Shown here piece by piece: positions 11,278-21,932 of a DNA stretch of 64,000 nucleotides. Origin of the DNA: Nephrocerus scutellatus (taxonomy: Eukaryota > Arthropoda > Insecta > Diptera > Pipunculidae). The notes under the pieces are model-generated. The model was not told the origin of the DNA, did not search any database, and saw nothing but the letters and a program-made list of their open reading frames with translations. The stretch spans positions 90,887,749-90,951,748 of the forward strand of contig OX352762.1 in NCBI GenBank assembly GCA_947095585.1, in the 5' to 3' direction. A program made the position numbers and the translations under genes. Within the stretch, counting starts at the first letter, position 1. Every line of letters starts with the position of its first letter.

Positions 11278-12155
11278 TGCTTATATTATCTCTTCCTCTT
11301 CAACATAGCGTTGGAGAAAGTGATCCGAGACTCTGACGTAACGGCGAGAGGAACAATCCTCTATAAGTCCATTCAGATACTGGCTTACGCAGACGTCATT
11401 GACATCGTTGGTACACACGGAAGAGCTGTACAGGATGCTTTCATCCAAATCGAGCAGGCGGCACAAAATCTTGGGCTTCACATAAATAAGAGCAAAACAA
11501 AGTACATGGTGGCCACGTCTGCGAGTAGAAGAACCAACATTGGTCCCTCAATTCAAATAGTGAAGCGCGAATTTGAATTAGTACAATCCTTTAACTATCT
11601 CCGGTTAACTGTAACATCCGATAACAGCATGGAACCAGAAATACGCGCACGGTCCAGGAATTTAACCATAACATCCAAGCTGCTGGTATATAAGACAATG
11701 GTCATACCAGTACTTACATATGGATCCGAGACTTGGGTGCATAGCAAAAAGCATTCTGACCTCTTAGCCGCGTTCGAGAGAAAAGTCTTACGGAGAATTG
11801 TTGGCCCCGTATGTGAGGAATGACGATGCCGGAGACTTTATAGTGATGAGGTTTACGAGCATTACCGCGATGTCGACATCGTGAAGAAAATTAAACTCGG
11901 TAGGCTCCGGTGGGTAGGACACCTAGCTCGCATGAGCGAAGAGGATTCTGCTCGGAAAGTCCTTTGCGGTAGGATTTATGGAACACGACAGCGAGGCCGG
12001 CCAAACATACGCTGGAAGGATGGCGTAGACCAGGACGCCCAGAGTTTAGGGATGCCAAACTGAATGACATCAGCCCGAAATCGGGACCGGTGGAGAGACT
12101 TTTTGCGGGAGGCCAGGACCGGACCCCGGTTGTAGAGCCAATGATGATGATGCTT
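11278..12155 (+). mobile_element. RTE-type LINE copy E, 5'-truncated
   Basis: This copy begins in the reverse transcriptase ([19 protein letters not shown]) and runs through the active-site region (LAYADVIDIVG, where the family would have YADD), [46 protein letters not shown] and RKVLRRIVGPVCEE. It then shifts frame at about 11821 into LGRLRWVGHLARMSEED and GTRQRGRPNIRWKDGVDQD, and ends with GTAGAGCC plus a short ATG microsatellite. It is the best preserved 3' half of this family in the window, yet is inactivated by a 30-codon deletion after RARS, the frameshift and the altered YADD. Confidence 0.8.
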
Positions 12156-12340
12156 ATATTATAAATGTAAAAGTAACTCTATCTGTCTGTTTGATACCTT
12201 TTCACGGCTGGGCCGATTTAGCTCATTTTTTAAAGTCCGGGGATGAATATAGAAACCTGTAAAATTTGAAAATTCGAATTTCTCTAAAATTTTGCCTTTA
12301 GGAAATGCCGCGAGATTGGTCTATAGGACGACCCTTCGTG
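12156..12340 (+). repeat. Dispersed-repeat fragment
   Basis: The run 'ttatattataaatgtaaaagt' followed by 'tctatctgtctgtttgata' and 'cacggctgggccgattta' resembles a very common arthropod dispersed repeat often linked to Helitron-like elements. I cannot see Helitron ends, so only the repeat nature is claimed. Confidence 0.35.
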
Positions 12341-13320
12341 GGCCGGTTTGTCAGGTTTTAAAACTGGAACTATACTGGCAATTCTCCACACGTTTGGTAT
12401 GGTGAGGTTTTCCATGGTTATGTTTTTTCTTCGACATAAACATGGAAATCCCGTCCGGCCCAAGTGCCTTTGAAGATTTAGCCTTCCTCATGGCTTCTTG
12501 CACCTTTAGGGCGGTGAAGGTAGAGTGGTTCGGGTCACATTTTAATGCTTTTAGCTTGCGTAAAACTGGACGAATGGTTTTTTCGTGAACTGACGGGTGT
12601 TCGACGAATTGTCGTGAATTTACTGCTGTCATGTTGGTGGTCAATGAATAAAATCGAAGTTAGGTCCTGATGTTGGGAATTTCTAAAAAGACCTTTGACC
12701 GTGGACCAGAGCTTTTTGTATCCTAGCGTGCAGTTCTCAAGATTGGATCGCCGGTGATCGGCAACCAGTTTTTTATTATCCTTGGTTAGCTGAGTAAATC
12801 GAGGGTCAGCAAGATCCTTAACTCTTAGTTGGTCGTGACGCTCGGCAAGCCGGAGGGCTTTCGGCGGAAAGGATGGAATGACCTTTTTGATTCTTCCGGC
12901 GCGAATGTATCTTTTGGCGACACGAACTACAATGTCACGAAAGGCCTTCTCACCAGATATAGCGTTCAGTGGATAAGGCAAATGCTGTAATTTTATATCG
13001 ATGAAATCAGCGAACCATTTCCAATTGGCTTTATTGTGGTTCATGAAGGTTCGCTGTTCGGATATGCGAAGTTATCTTGTCTATCCACTGTGATCACAAT
13101 GGGGATATGATCTGATCTAAGCGTTGGTGCTGCTTGCCATGAAATGGAAACTAATAGTGAGGTGCTAGCTATTGTGATATCAGGCGAGCTGGAGCACGTA
13201 GCGGTGATAAAATCTTCATTCAAGGTGACAAAGTCAGTTTCTGCTAATGTGTCCACAATGCAGTTTCCACGATCGTCCGCAGGCGGGTCGGAGAACCAAG
13301 GGGGGTGATGGGCTTTTTAA
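12341..13320 (-). mobile_element. Jockey-superfamily LINE fragment (endonuclease end to start of RT)
   Basis: On the minus strand the endonuclease C-terminus (APTLRSDHIPIVITVD, the SDH motif) leads into the linker (NHNKANWKWFADFID; RYIRAGRIKKVIPSFPP; LWSTVKGLF) and the start of the reverse transcriptase (KSSKALGPDGISMFM). It is broken by frameshifts near 12535 and 13041 and lost after the first RT motifs. It is a different family from the RTE copies, and closest in wording to jockey-type elements. Confidence 0.7.
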
Positions 13321-14225
13321 CATTGTTACGTGATTTTGCTCAACCCATATTACTCCAAATTTCAATTTATCGATTAAAATTACTTAAAACGCTATCAATT
13401 GCTTAAACGTACCAATCTTCGCAATGCACACAAAAACAATGAAGATAATATATAGCAGTTGTTTCCGATGTTAATGAAGAATCCAAGTTTCTTATTTTAT
13501 AATTATTTTTTTATATATTTAAGTTTTAATTTAAAACGATTTAAATGTGGAACTTATTAATAATGATGAACGAAGAATAGATATCACTTATTTTACAATA
13601 AAACTTTATTAAACTAAATTTATAGTAATAACAATTTGTATTTTTAATAGATATAGATTTCTTGTGTGTGGCTCTGTGTTCCAATATGACTCCATCAGAT
13701 GGACTCCTTTTTTTTCACACCTCACGTCACCCGACCAAAAACGATTTTTCTTTGTTCACCGGTGTACCTGTTTATAGCGTTCATAATGATTCAGCTAGTC
13801 GTTTCACATCTGCCGTCACACTCAAAATAACGAGTAGCAAACAGACACACCACAAATAACCATGTACCTATTCAGCTGACGGAAAAAAATGCATTTTTTT
13901 ATATGGAATGCTTTGGAAGAGAGCCAGAGAAAAAATAACGGTGCTTTTGAATTATTATTTCTCATTTCTTTTCGCAGCATCATAGACAAACAGTTAGCAG
14001 CAAGAAATTATCAATTCACGTACAAATTTGGAAATATTGAATCCCATACCCATGAAAAATGTTGTCCCTATTCAGTTGAAGCGGATTATATGGCAGTGTG
14101 TCCATAATTTTCAAAAATGCTTTTTAAAAGGAAAAACTCCTATCTAAATTTAAATTAATTGAGCGCACTGTATTTTACAGTCCATACGCGCTTTGGATAG
14201 CGGTAAATTCAATTTGTGATTATTT
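13321..14225. other. AT-rich intergenic DNA
   Basis: Short open frames at 13662 and 13889 have no recognisable domain and look like chance. I see no RNA gene or repeat with clear ends. Confidence 0.35.
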
Positions 14226-14335
14226 ATTTTGAAAAATGTTGCGATGAATTGCTGCCGCGATGAATTGTTGCTACGATGAATTGCTATGCGATGAACTGCT
14301 TGCGATAAATTGCTATGTGATGAACCAGCCAGGTA
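14226..14335 (+). repeat. Minisatellite, unit about 15 bp
   Basis: The motif GCGATGAATTGCT recurs about six times with small changes ('gcgatgaattgctgcc', 'cgatgaattgttgcta', 'cgatgaattgctat', 'gcgatgaactgctt', 'gcgataaattgctat', 'gtgatgaaccagcc'). The spacing is 14-18 bp. Confidence 0.75.
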
Positions 14336-14494
14336 CGGTATATACGAGTGTACGAATAAACGGGCCCCTAATTTAATTTAATGTCAATTGTCTTACACTG
14401 AAAATATTTCTTAATTTTTTAAGAATCACGGAAACAGAAGCTTGGGAAAGAGTTGGTGCCATTAAGGTTTATGTCTCTATATACTGAATATATA

Positions 14495-16171
14495 CAGTCC
14501 GGTTCAATAGATAACCGCCACTCAATTCTGAGAAGACAAAGTCAATTTCCAGTCGGTTTGTGTGAGATAGAAAAAATTGTGAACTAGAGAAAGAAAGAGT
14601 ATTTAGTACTGATTTCAATAGCAAAAAGCAAAAATCGTAGACATTAAGATAACTGTGTTTTTTGTTTTGTTTTGAAAAATGAGTCAGAAATTCAAGACTT
14701 TGTTTCGGTTCATTTGATTACCGCCTCCAAACACATTGTCGTTTTTTATGAATCTGAATAGTTTATTTTTTGAAAATTTGAAAGTGAAGTCAAAAATTAG
14801 TACTTTTGCTAGTCAGTTTTTTATTATTGGGTAAGAAAAAGTGTTTAACTTTATCAGTCAGGGCCAAAATAGATGTGTATCATCAGGAAGGGCTTTCAGG
14901 CCGTGCTATAGGTCGTAGGATCGGACGAGGTCACGAAGCCATACTAAATTATTTGAAGGATACAAAATCTTATGGAGGAAATTATATAGGAAGGGTTTCA
15001 ACGGCACTTACACCTCAGGGTAAACGAAAAATTGTTAGATTAGCCTCCAATTCGGCTCTTTCTACAGTAAAAATTGCCCTACAAGCTAGTGTTAATGGCA
15101 GTAAATCGACTGTCCGCCGTGCTATTTTAAGTGCAAAACAAAGAAAGCGGCTGAAGATAAAGAAAAAAGCCACCACTGAATGATGAACCAAAGCAAAAAC
15201 GATTGGAATTCGCAAAGAAGCACATGACTTGGAATATGATGCAAGGTCAAAGTGTTAATTACTGGCGAAAAGTCGTATTTTCAGATGAAAAAAAAATTAA
15301 TTTGGATGGACCAGATGGGTATAATTATTATTTTCATGACCTTAGGAAAGAGGAAGTGTTTTTGAATCGCCATCATAGTAGAGAAGGGAACGTAATGGTC
15401 TGGGGTTCAATCTGTTTTCATAGCACAATTGATTTGGTTTTTCAAAGTACAAAAATGACCAGAAACAGTTACAAAACGTTACTGGAATCTGTTTTTCCTA
15501 AAATCCATGACCTTTTCACACCACTCTCATGGATTTTCCAACAAGATAACGCGCCAATACACACAGCTCGCGTTGTAAAATCGTACATCACAAGCCAAAA
15601 TGTCCATCTATTGCCGTGGCCACCATATTCGCCGGACTTAAACATAATAGAAAATGTTTGGGGCTGGCTCACACGTAAAGTATACGAAGGAGGGAAACAG
15701 TATGATACTAAGGAAGAGCTGATTCTAGGGACAAAAGCGGCCTGGGCAGAAATTTCACTCAATTATTTAAAGTCATTGTACGAATCACTTAAGGATCGTA
15801 TTTTAGAAGTTATTCTGAAAAATGGAAGTTCCACTAAATATTAGAAATTATATTTTAATTAAGTATTTAAAAAAAAATAAAAAATTTGGTAAGAAATCAC
15901 ACATAATGCTATTATTTCATGTAATTTTTTAAGTGGCGTCAATCAAATGAACCGAAACAAAGTCATAAATTTCTGACTCATTTTTCAAAACAAAACAAAA
16001 AACACAGTTATCTTGATGTCTACGATTTTTACTTTTTGCTATTGAATTCAGTACTTAATACTCTTTCTTTCTCTATTTCACAATTTTTTCTATATCAATA
16101 TCACACAACCCGGCTGGAAATTGACTTTTGCTTCTCAGAATTGAGTGGCGGTAATCTATTGAACCGGACTG
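14495..16171 (+). mobile_element. Tc1-like transposon with long inverted terminal repeats
   Basis: The element starts CAGTCCGG and ends CCGGACTG and is flanked by TA on both sides (14493-14494 and 16172-16173), the Tc1/mariner target duplication. The terminal inverted repeats are about 231 bp (14495-14725) and 237 bp (15935-16171) and over 90% identical by eye. Each repeat has a related 19-mer at its outer and inner edge: GGTTCAATAGATAACCGCC outside and GGTTCATTTGATTACCGCC inside. That is the IR/DR layout of Tc1-like elements with two transposase sites per end. The interior holds one transposase gene with a frameshift. The well-matched repeats suggest a fairly recent insertion. Confidence 0.95.
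14836..15844 (+). pseudogene. Tc1-like DD34E transposase, frameshifted
   Basis: The first frame gives a paired-type helix-turn-helix region (LSVRAKIDVYHQEGLSG, GRRIGRGHEAILNYL) and a second HTH (STVKIALQASVNGSKSTVR). The second frame gives the catalytic domain: VVFSDEKKINLDGPDG (first Asp), MVWGSICF, IFQQDNAPIHTA (second Asp) and PPYSPDLNIIENVW (Glu), with 34 residues between the second Asp and the Glu. The two frames differ by one base at the A-run 15163-15168, after LKIKKK. The codon before GKKK is TTG where an ATG would be expected, so the start also looks lost. The rest of the catalytic frame is free of stops to 15844. The two lesions mean that this copy cannot make its own enzyme, but its ends could still be mobilised in trans. 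Confidence 0.9.
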
Positions 16172-16173
16172 TA

Positions 16174-18475
16174 TATTTTATCACAGTTTTTGAGTCACGA
16201 TGGAGCGTGAATGAGTGAGTGACAGGGACAATTAGTATATAGTCTCCGAAATGATCCCTTTTCATATCCGAAGTCAATCTGTCTTCTTTTCCAACACAGC
16301 AGAGTTAAAAGTACTTTTGACTGGTCACAGGATGTAAACTGATTCCCTTCCTGTCACTCTTGGGTCTACATACTTCACCATGAACACATTTGTATCTGTG
16401 TGTCGAAGATTTCGGGCGACCTTGACAATAATCGTCATATACAGCAAAATGTCCCTGATTGGATTCGCTGAAACCACAGCCACAAGAGTTGCTTGTTCAT
16501 TTCATTCGCATTTTGACATTGCAATATTGCATTGTTTTGAGTAAACTTAGAAATCCCAACTGAAAGGAAGCCTATATGTTTTATTGAATGAAGAATATCA
16601 AGACTTTTATTAATTTTGTTCAAAAAAAGTAAAAAAGGGTACTTTTGTTAGCCTTAGTATATTAAATTTTCAGTGTAATTGACTCCAGTCCATTAAAATT
16701 TGTTTGTTTCTCTTTTGGTTTCTTTTGATGAATCGAATTGGAAAATGTGTTATACAGTAAAATTGATGTTATCTTTATGTTTTTTTTTCTCAGTACGATA
16801 ATTATCTTCATTGGAGGTTTCATAGTAGTAGAGTTGTAACATGACGGTCGAAAGTCGAATGTTTAAATGCAAGAATACAACAAACCAATGATTGGAACAA
16901 GTTAATGCTTTTAAATAAGAAAATTTATTCTTTCAATAATAATATATGTAGTTATAAATGTGTAACAATAGTGGTAAAATAATCACAGTATCTAATCTAA
17001 AATTAAGTTGCTTTGCTTTCGATGTTTTAAATATATAGCTATGCACGCACTCGTGTATGTGAATATATGTACCTATATATAATTATATGTGGCTGTGCTT
17101 GTAGGTAGTCAAAATATTAAAGAAAAACTGAAAGAAAGAAAAAAAAAACAACAAAAAGTAAAAATTAATAAAATTAATAATTGACTCTATTGCTTTAACT
17201 AATTTTGGTTTGAAAATTCGCTTTTACTTATTCAGTTTTCTGGAATCGGATCATTTATTGGCTGATTGTTTCTTTGGCTTACATAAGGCTTTTGTGGATA
17301 TCATCAGCGATTCTAAATCTAAAAATAAATTTGAGACGAAAAAAGGTTTACAAAATATAAAACCTAATCGAAAAAAGTGTCGTTGAATTATTTTTTGCTA
17401 ATAAATCTCAATTATATTATCTATATAGGTATGTATCAGAGCAGAAATGCAGTAAATATCCATGCAAAAAAATAAACCAAATGTTTTTCTTTCTATGTAA
17501 TGTCCAGCTCGAGTCAAAGTCTTCTTATATAAAACATTTTCAATTTTTTAAACGAAACCAATCTAAAAATGTATAACGTATGTCGGTTGCTATCCAATTT
17601 CTTAGCCCACCATTTACATTATAATATTGCTGTTAAAGATCTGCTATGATATCTTTTGGTTTTGTAATTAAATATTATTATTAGGAATATTATTTGACAC
17701 GATAAGATATTGTAGTAGATGAACGAATACATTGTCCAGTTTCTTCGACATTAAAATATGATAATGTAATGGTAACGTTAGTTTGTCTAATATAATTTCG
17801 TTTACATGTGTTTATCATTCTGTTCCAGGATTGAAAGAAAGTACGAAAGTTTTATACCAACAACCAACGAATACTCGAAATTTTTCCAGATGGAAAACGG
17901 AAGTGTAGAGAGCAGCATCCAACACTTTGCTGGGAAATTTGGAAATGCGACTAAGCAAAGCCGACCACCACATGCAATCGCGACCAAATGTACGCTGATC
18001 AGATCAGACACTTAGGCTTGGAAAATTTTTTAAGGCTACATGTGTTTTAGACTTTAAAGTCGTCTATCTATAATAGGGAAGTCAGATTAAGGCCTGATAA
18101 AGCTATAAGAGAAATGGACACGAATGTTCAAACAGGCGTGGAAATACGTAATTTTAATCGATATTTGCGATCGTCGATATACTCGATTCAATTAAAATTC
18201 GCACCACGTAACTCGAATTAAGATTCATTGTGAGTTGTACATGAAGCTCAGTTCCAGTAGGCAGCTCGGATAAATTGCAAATTATTGATAATTGCTGTGA
18301 TTGGAGGATGGCACAATCGAAATCGATGGAATGTTCAATTTCATTTCTAATTGAATAGACAAGTTATGTGCTAAGTGCTGCTACCCCAGCCCAGGTGCTG
18401 GAAAAAGCGATACGAAAAATCTCGATAATTAGAAGAAAACAAAGTATCGTCGACGAATCTGCAATCAGAATATCA
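16174..18475. other. AT-rich DNA downstream of Eb1
   Basis: No gene is recognised. Read on the minus strand, several AATAAA-type signals occur (for example about 16924-16929), so part of this stretch may be the distal 3' UTR of Eb1, but nothing fixes the end of that transcript. The open frames at 17802-18015 have no known domain. Confidence 0.35.
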
Positions 18476-18479
18476 AACA

Positions 18480-18665
18480 TTAGTTCTACAATTAAAAAGT
18501 GATATTGGTGCTCGACCAACTGAAGACATGCGAGCTCAATTGCTTAAAGTAACAAAAGCCCACAATAGTAACCTGACAAAACTATTTCAATTTCGAAGCT
18601 ATTATAATGGTTCATGGTAGTTCATTCAGTACATACAGATCCAAGACTTGGATGTTTAGTAAAAA
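18480..18665 (+). mobile_element. Very old RTE-type LINE fragment (copy G)
   Basis: The translated block DIGARPTEDMRAQLLKVTKA and the following LTKLFQFRSY, then IQDLDV, align in order with the family's MEPEIRARLLKASKAY, LSRLFKSRN and SETWV. It is far more diverged than the other copies in the window, so it belongs to an older round of insertion. Confidence 0.5.
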
Positions 18666-19668
18666 GATGCCTTTCAGAGAAATGTTTATCAAGTTAGGAA
18701 TTATGCTTTAGGCGACTATACAGGGTTACTTGTATCTTGATGTATTCCTTGCAGGACGTTAGGTTGGACTTCTCTTTGCTCTTTGCAGTCGGCTTTTTAT
18801 AGAACTAGAGAATGGATAATAAGAACGAAAAGTGAGCAAACTGCGATAATGGAGAACTTCTTCACATGTCTTAAGCAGGAAAACCAACCAGTTATCCATC
18901 TAATCCATCTTTTTTATATAAAATGTACTTCCCCTTGTTCTTTTTTTTTATGTCGTTTCCAAATTTAAATAAAATTTTAATTTAACCAGAAATACACAAC
19001 CGATCAACTGAACTCCAACGGGTTTCGCGATCTTTTAGAACTCTGAAAAACAAAGAAATTTATCATTTATTTAAGATTGGTGTCGCTTTCAAATTAAAAT
19101 ATTAATCACAAAATGAAAAACAAAGAATGTATCTGAAATGAAGTTACCTTGTCTGCCATACATAACGACTCAATGCGTTGTACAAAATACATACACACAA
19201 AACATTAACTTCAACTCAACAATAAAAAATCAACAAACTAATACAAACCAAAATCCAAAATGACTGCAAATAAAACAAAGTTTTAATTTAATTGTTAGTT
19301 TTTTTTATTAAATGTGAAAATGATTTGTCGATTGAAATAAAGAAAAACAAAAATAAAACCGGAAACAGAAACGTTGAATGAGTTCGGAGTGCAAACGTGA
19401 GAAAGATGAAAAAACATAAAATTTTAAAGCTAAACACAAAAGTGTATTCTAATTTATTAAAAAATATACAGATGCAGATATGATGTATCAGGTTATTTGG
19501 AGAGAAATTTTGTTGTTTCCCACGGGTTATCTTGTTACATATTTTGACAGCTGATATTTAAAGGTTTATTTATATAAAAAAAAAAAAGTTTGGGTTATGA
19601 ACCTATTTTTTGTATCAAAAAACTGTTGTTCAAGCAAGAAAATAGGTATGAAAAAGATGTGTATTCTG
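18666..19668. other. AT-rich DNA, no gene seen
   Basis: A segment of about 75 bp at 18908-18985 resembles 21015-21100 (see findings). Otherwise this is AT-rich sequence with no recognised coding or RNA gene. Confidence 0.35.
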
Positions 19669-19671
19669 TTA

Positions 19672-19818
19672 GGGAGCTCTCACAATCGAAAAACTTGATA
19701 CATAAGATTTACAAAATTTTATGGACTTTGCATTGCAAATAAACAAATTTTTTGCTCGTTATAATCAATACAATCTTGTCAATCTTATGTATTAAGTTTT
19801 TCTATTGGGAGAGCGCCC
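19672..19818. mobile_element. MITE with about 48-bp TIRs and TTA duplication (Harbinger-like)
   Basis: The left end GGGAGCTCTCACAATCG and the right end, read inverted, GGGCGCTCTCCCAATAG start inverted repeats of about 48 bp that continue through 'aaaaacttgatacataag'. TTA stands directly outside both ends (19669-19671 and 19819-19821). A 3-bp TTA duplication with GG-starting ends is the pattern of PIF/Harbinger-type MITEs. There is no coding content. The same family forms the cluster at 52655-53605. Confidence 0.85.
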
Positions 19819-19829
19819 TTAGCTGTTAT

Positions 19830-21881
19830 CCAGTGCCGAGGTGGCTAGGTGGCCTTTCGCTATGACCATTTCGGTTCGAAAAAAATCAACGTATGCTGAG
19901 AAAAATTTATCGTTTGTCCGTCAACTTGTTCGATTAGTTACCAAAGGTCAATTTTTATGGGCGATCCTCTCTCACAGATCTGTATATATTTTTTTGTCTT
20001 TTGTTTTTTTGGCAAATATTAAATATTTACTGGGTATTGTGGTCGTTTTGAGCACAATTTTCCACTCAATTTGTGTTTATTGAATGAATCACTAGCTTTT
20101 TGCGTTCAGAATGTTAGTCTTTTGTTTGTGTGATTAAATTTAAGAAATAAATATTTAAAATCAATTAATTTATTATTTTATATTTAAGTTATGTCTGTTA
20201 ACATACACACCGATATATAAGCAATTCAATTTCGAATTCATGTTTCTGTTTCAATTTACAGAGTGATACCGAGGATGAAGAAACAAATGCGTGCACGTTC
20301 TCAAACAAAATAAACTCGATAAGATAAACTAAAAAGTTTAAAGCAAACTACCGCGTAATTAAGTAATTGAATTTATTGAATTCTATTCACCGCATAATGT
20401 TTTTCACTAAAGAAAAAGAAATTAACTACATAGCTTCCACACTTCAAATGAGGATGCCAAAATTTACTCGATTTAGTTTTTTGTAAGCAAAGATCAAAAG
20501 TTCTACGTACATGTATTGTATTTTATATTCTATTAGCTTTAAGAACTTATGCTACCTAACTAACCTACACCTAAAAATTTGCGACGAATCAAAAAAAGAT
20601 AATTTTTTTTCCAAAATATGTCGAAAAACCTGCTCATTATGGTGGAAAATGATGTCGTTTTTTCACACACAAAATAATTACTCTCCGAATAACCCAATAG
20701 TTCTAAAGTCGTTTAAATTGTTGTTCCTTATCATAATCTCATTCAAATTATTAATTTAACAAAAAAAAAAAAGTAGTACGTGTCCATCCCATTCGATTAT
20801 AATTTCTTAAAACATTTCGATTAGAAGAAAAAAAACTAATTTTAAGGGTGGGACAGACGACTTGACTTTAGTTTTTTTCTTTTATTTTGTTGTTCATCGT
20901 TATTGCAAGTAGCAATTGCATTTTAATTGCTAGTTACTACTCATTTATTTCAAAAGAAAAAGAAAAACAATAATGTCATGATAATCGATTATAATCATCC
21001 TCGTCGTATTCCTAAATAAGTTTTTATATAAAATGTACTTCTTCTTGTTATTTTTTTTTATATCTGTAAATGCTTAAAATGAGTAAAATTTAATTTAACT
21101 TTATAAACGTTAAAATACAAAATACAGTAAATGTAAAAGCAAAGCAATACAATTTGCTCAGCTCAATTTTAATTTATGGAACGGCAAAAATAGATTTTCA
21201 TTATATTTTTAATACATTCAATTAAAATTTTGAAATTACAATGCAATTGGGTAGTTGATGAAATATTAAAATATGTGAATAATATTAGTTAAGGCGCGCG
21301 AGGTTGTTTGCATTTTGTTTGGTGACCAAAACAAATAGAAAAACGAAGTTCGAATTAAAAACTAATATAAAAAAACAGTCAAAAAAGAAGATGAAAGGGA
21401 TATTATAATATGAGGGAATAGCAACAATTAGCAACAGAATTATAGATAAATAATAGTTTTTTTCTTTGCAGCAAAGAAACAATAAGCGTACGACGACGGC
21501 GGTTAAAATAGCTCTGATTTACTACAAGTTGCAATTTTTTTTTCTTACTACAACATTTGCATGTAGATTGGATTGAATTATTTCGCTGATATCAGTACCA
21601 CAACTGTAATCGATTGATTTGTATTTCCCTTGGTAGAAGCAGAAATAGTTAGCAAGTAGTATTTAGTACATAGTTGAAGTATTTATCTTATGCATTTTTG
21701 TTTATTTCTCTTATTAGTTTGTTTGTTTATATTTTTATTAAGTTTTTTGATTTCTTCGTTCGCGCGCGTACGTACACATGTCAATTGTTTCTCTAATTAA
21801 TGTATATATAATTTTTCTTTTTTTTTTGTTGTTGTTGTTGCAATTTGGAGCAATTGAGTAGATTTACATGCTTATAAACAT
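19830..21881. other. Probable 3' UTR and flank of Eb1 (minus strand)
   Basis: This AT-rich stretch lies directly downstream of the Eb1 stop codon at 21882-21884 on the minus strand. It must contain at least the proximal 3' UTR. It includes a GTT-type microsatellite at 21826-21840. No open frame here resembles a protein. The end of the transcript cannot be placed from the sequence. Confidence 0.4.
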
Positions 21882-21932
21882 TTAATATTCCTCATCCTCT
21901 GGTGGTATTTCATCCGGTGGTGCAAAACCGTC
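21882..21932 (-). CDS. Eb1: Eb1 last coding exon (exon 7)
   Basis: These 51 nt encode [16 protein letters not shown] and a TAA stop. The acceptor is GTCAACAG and the phase is 0, matching the preceding exon that ends YATE. The terminal EEY is the signature of EB proteins and is what CAP-Gly domains recognise. It lies 11.1 kb from exon 6 and is too short to be noticed as an open frame. Confidence 0.93.
   Translation of the reverse strand, partial: DGFAPPDEIPPEDEEY

Noticed and set aside
17802..18015. Exon with acceptor 'ctgttccag' at about 17828
   Set aside because: The splice-like site and the open frame gave no recognisable protein and no matching donor or neighbouring exon.
19830..19880. 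SINE head or tRNA ('gccgaggtggctaggtggcc')
   Set aside because: It has some A-box likeness and 'ttcggttcgaaa' nearby, but no body or tail of the SINE family follows, and the spacing is poor.
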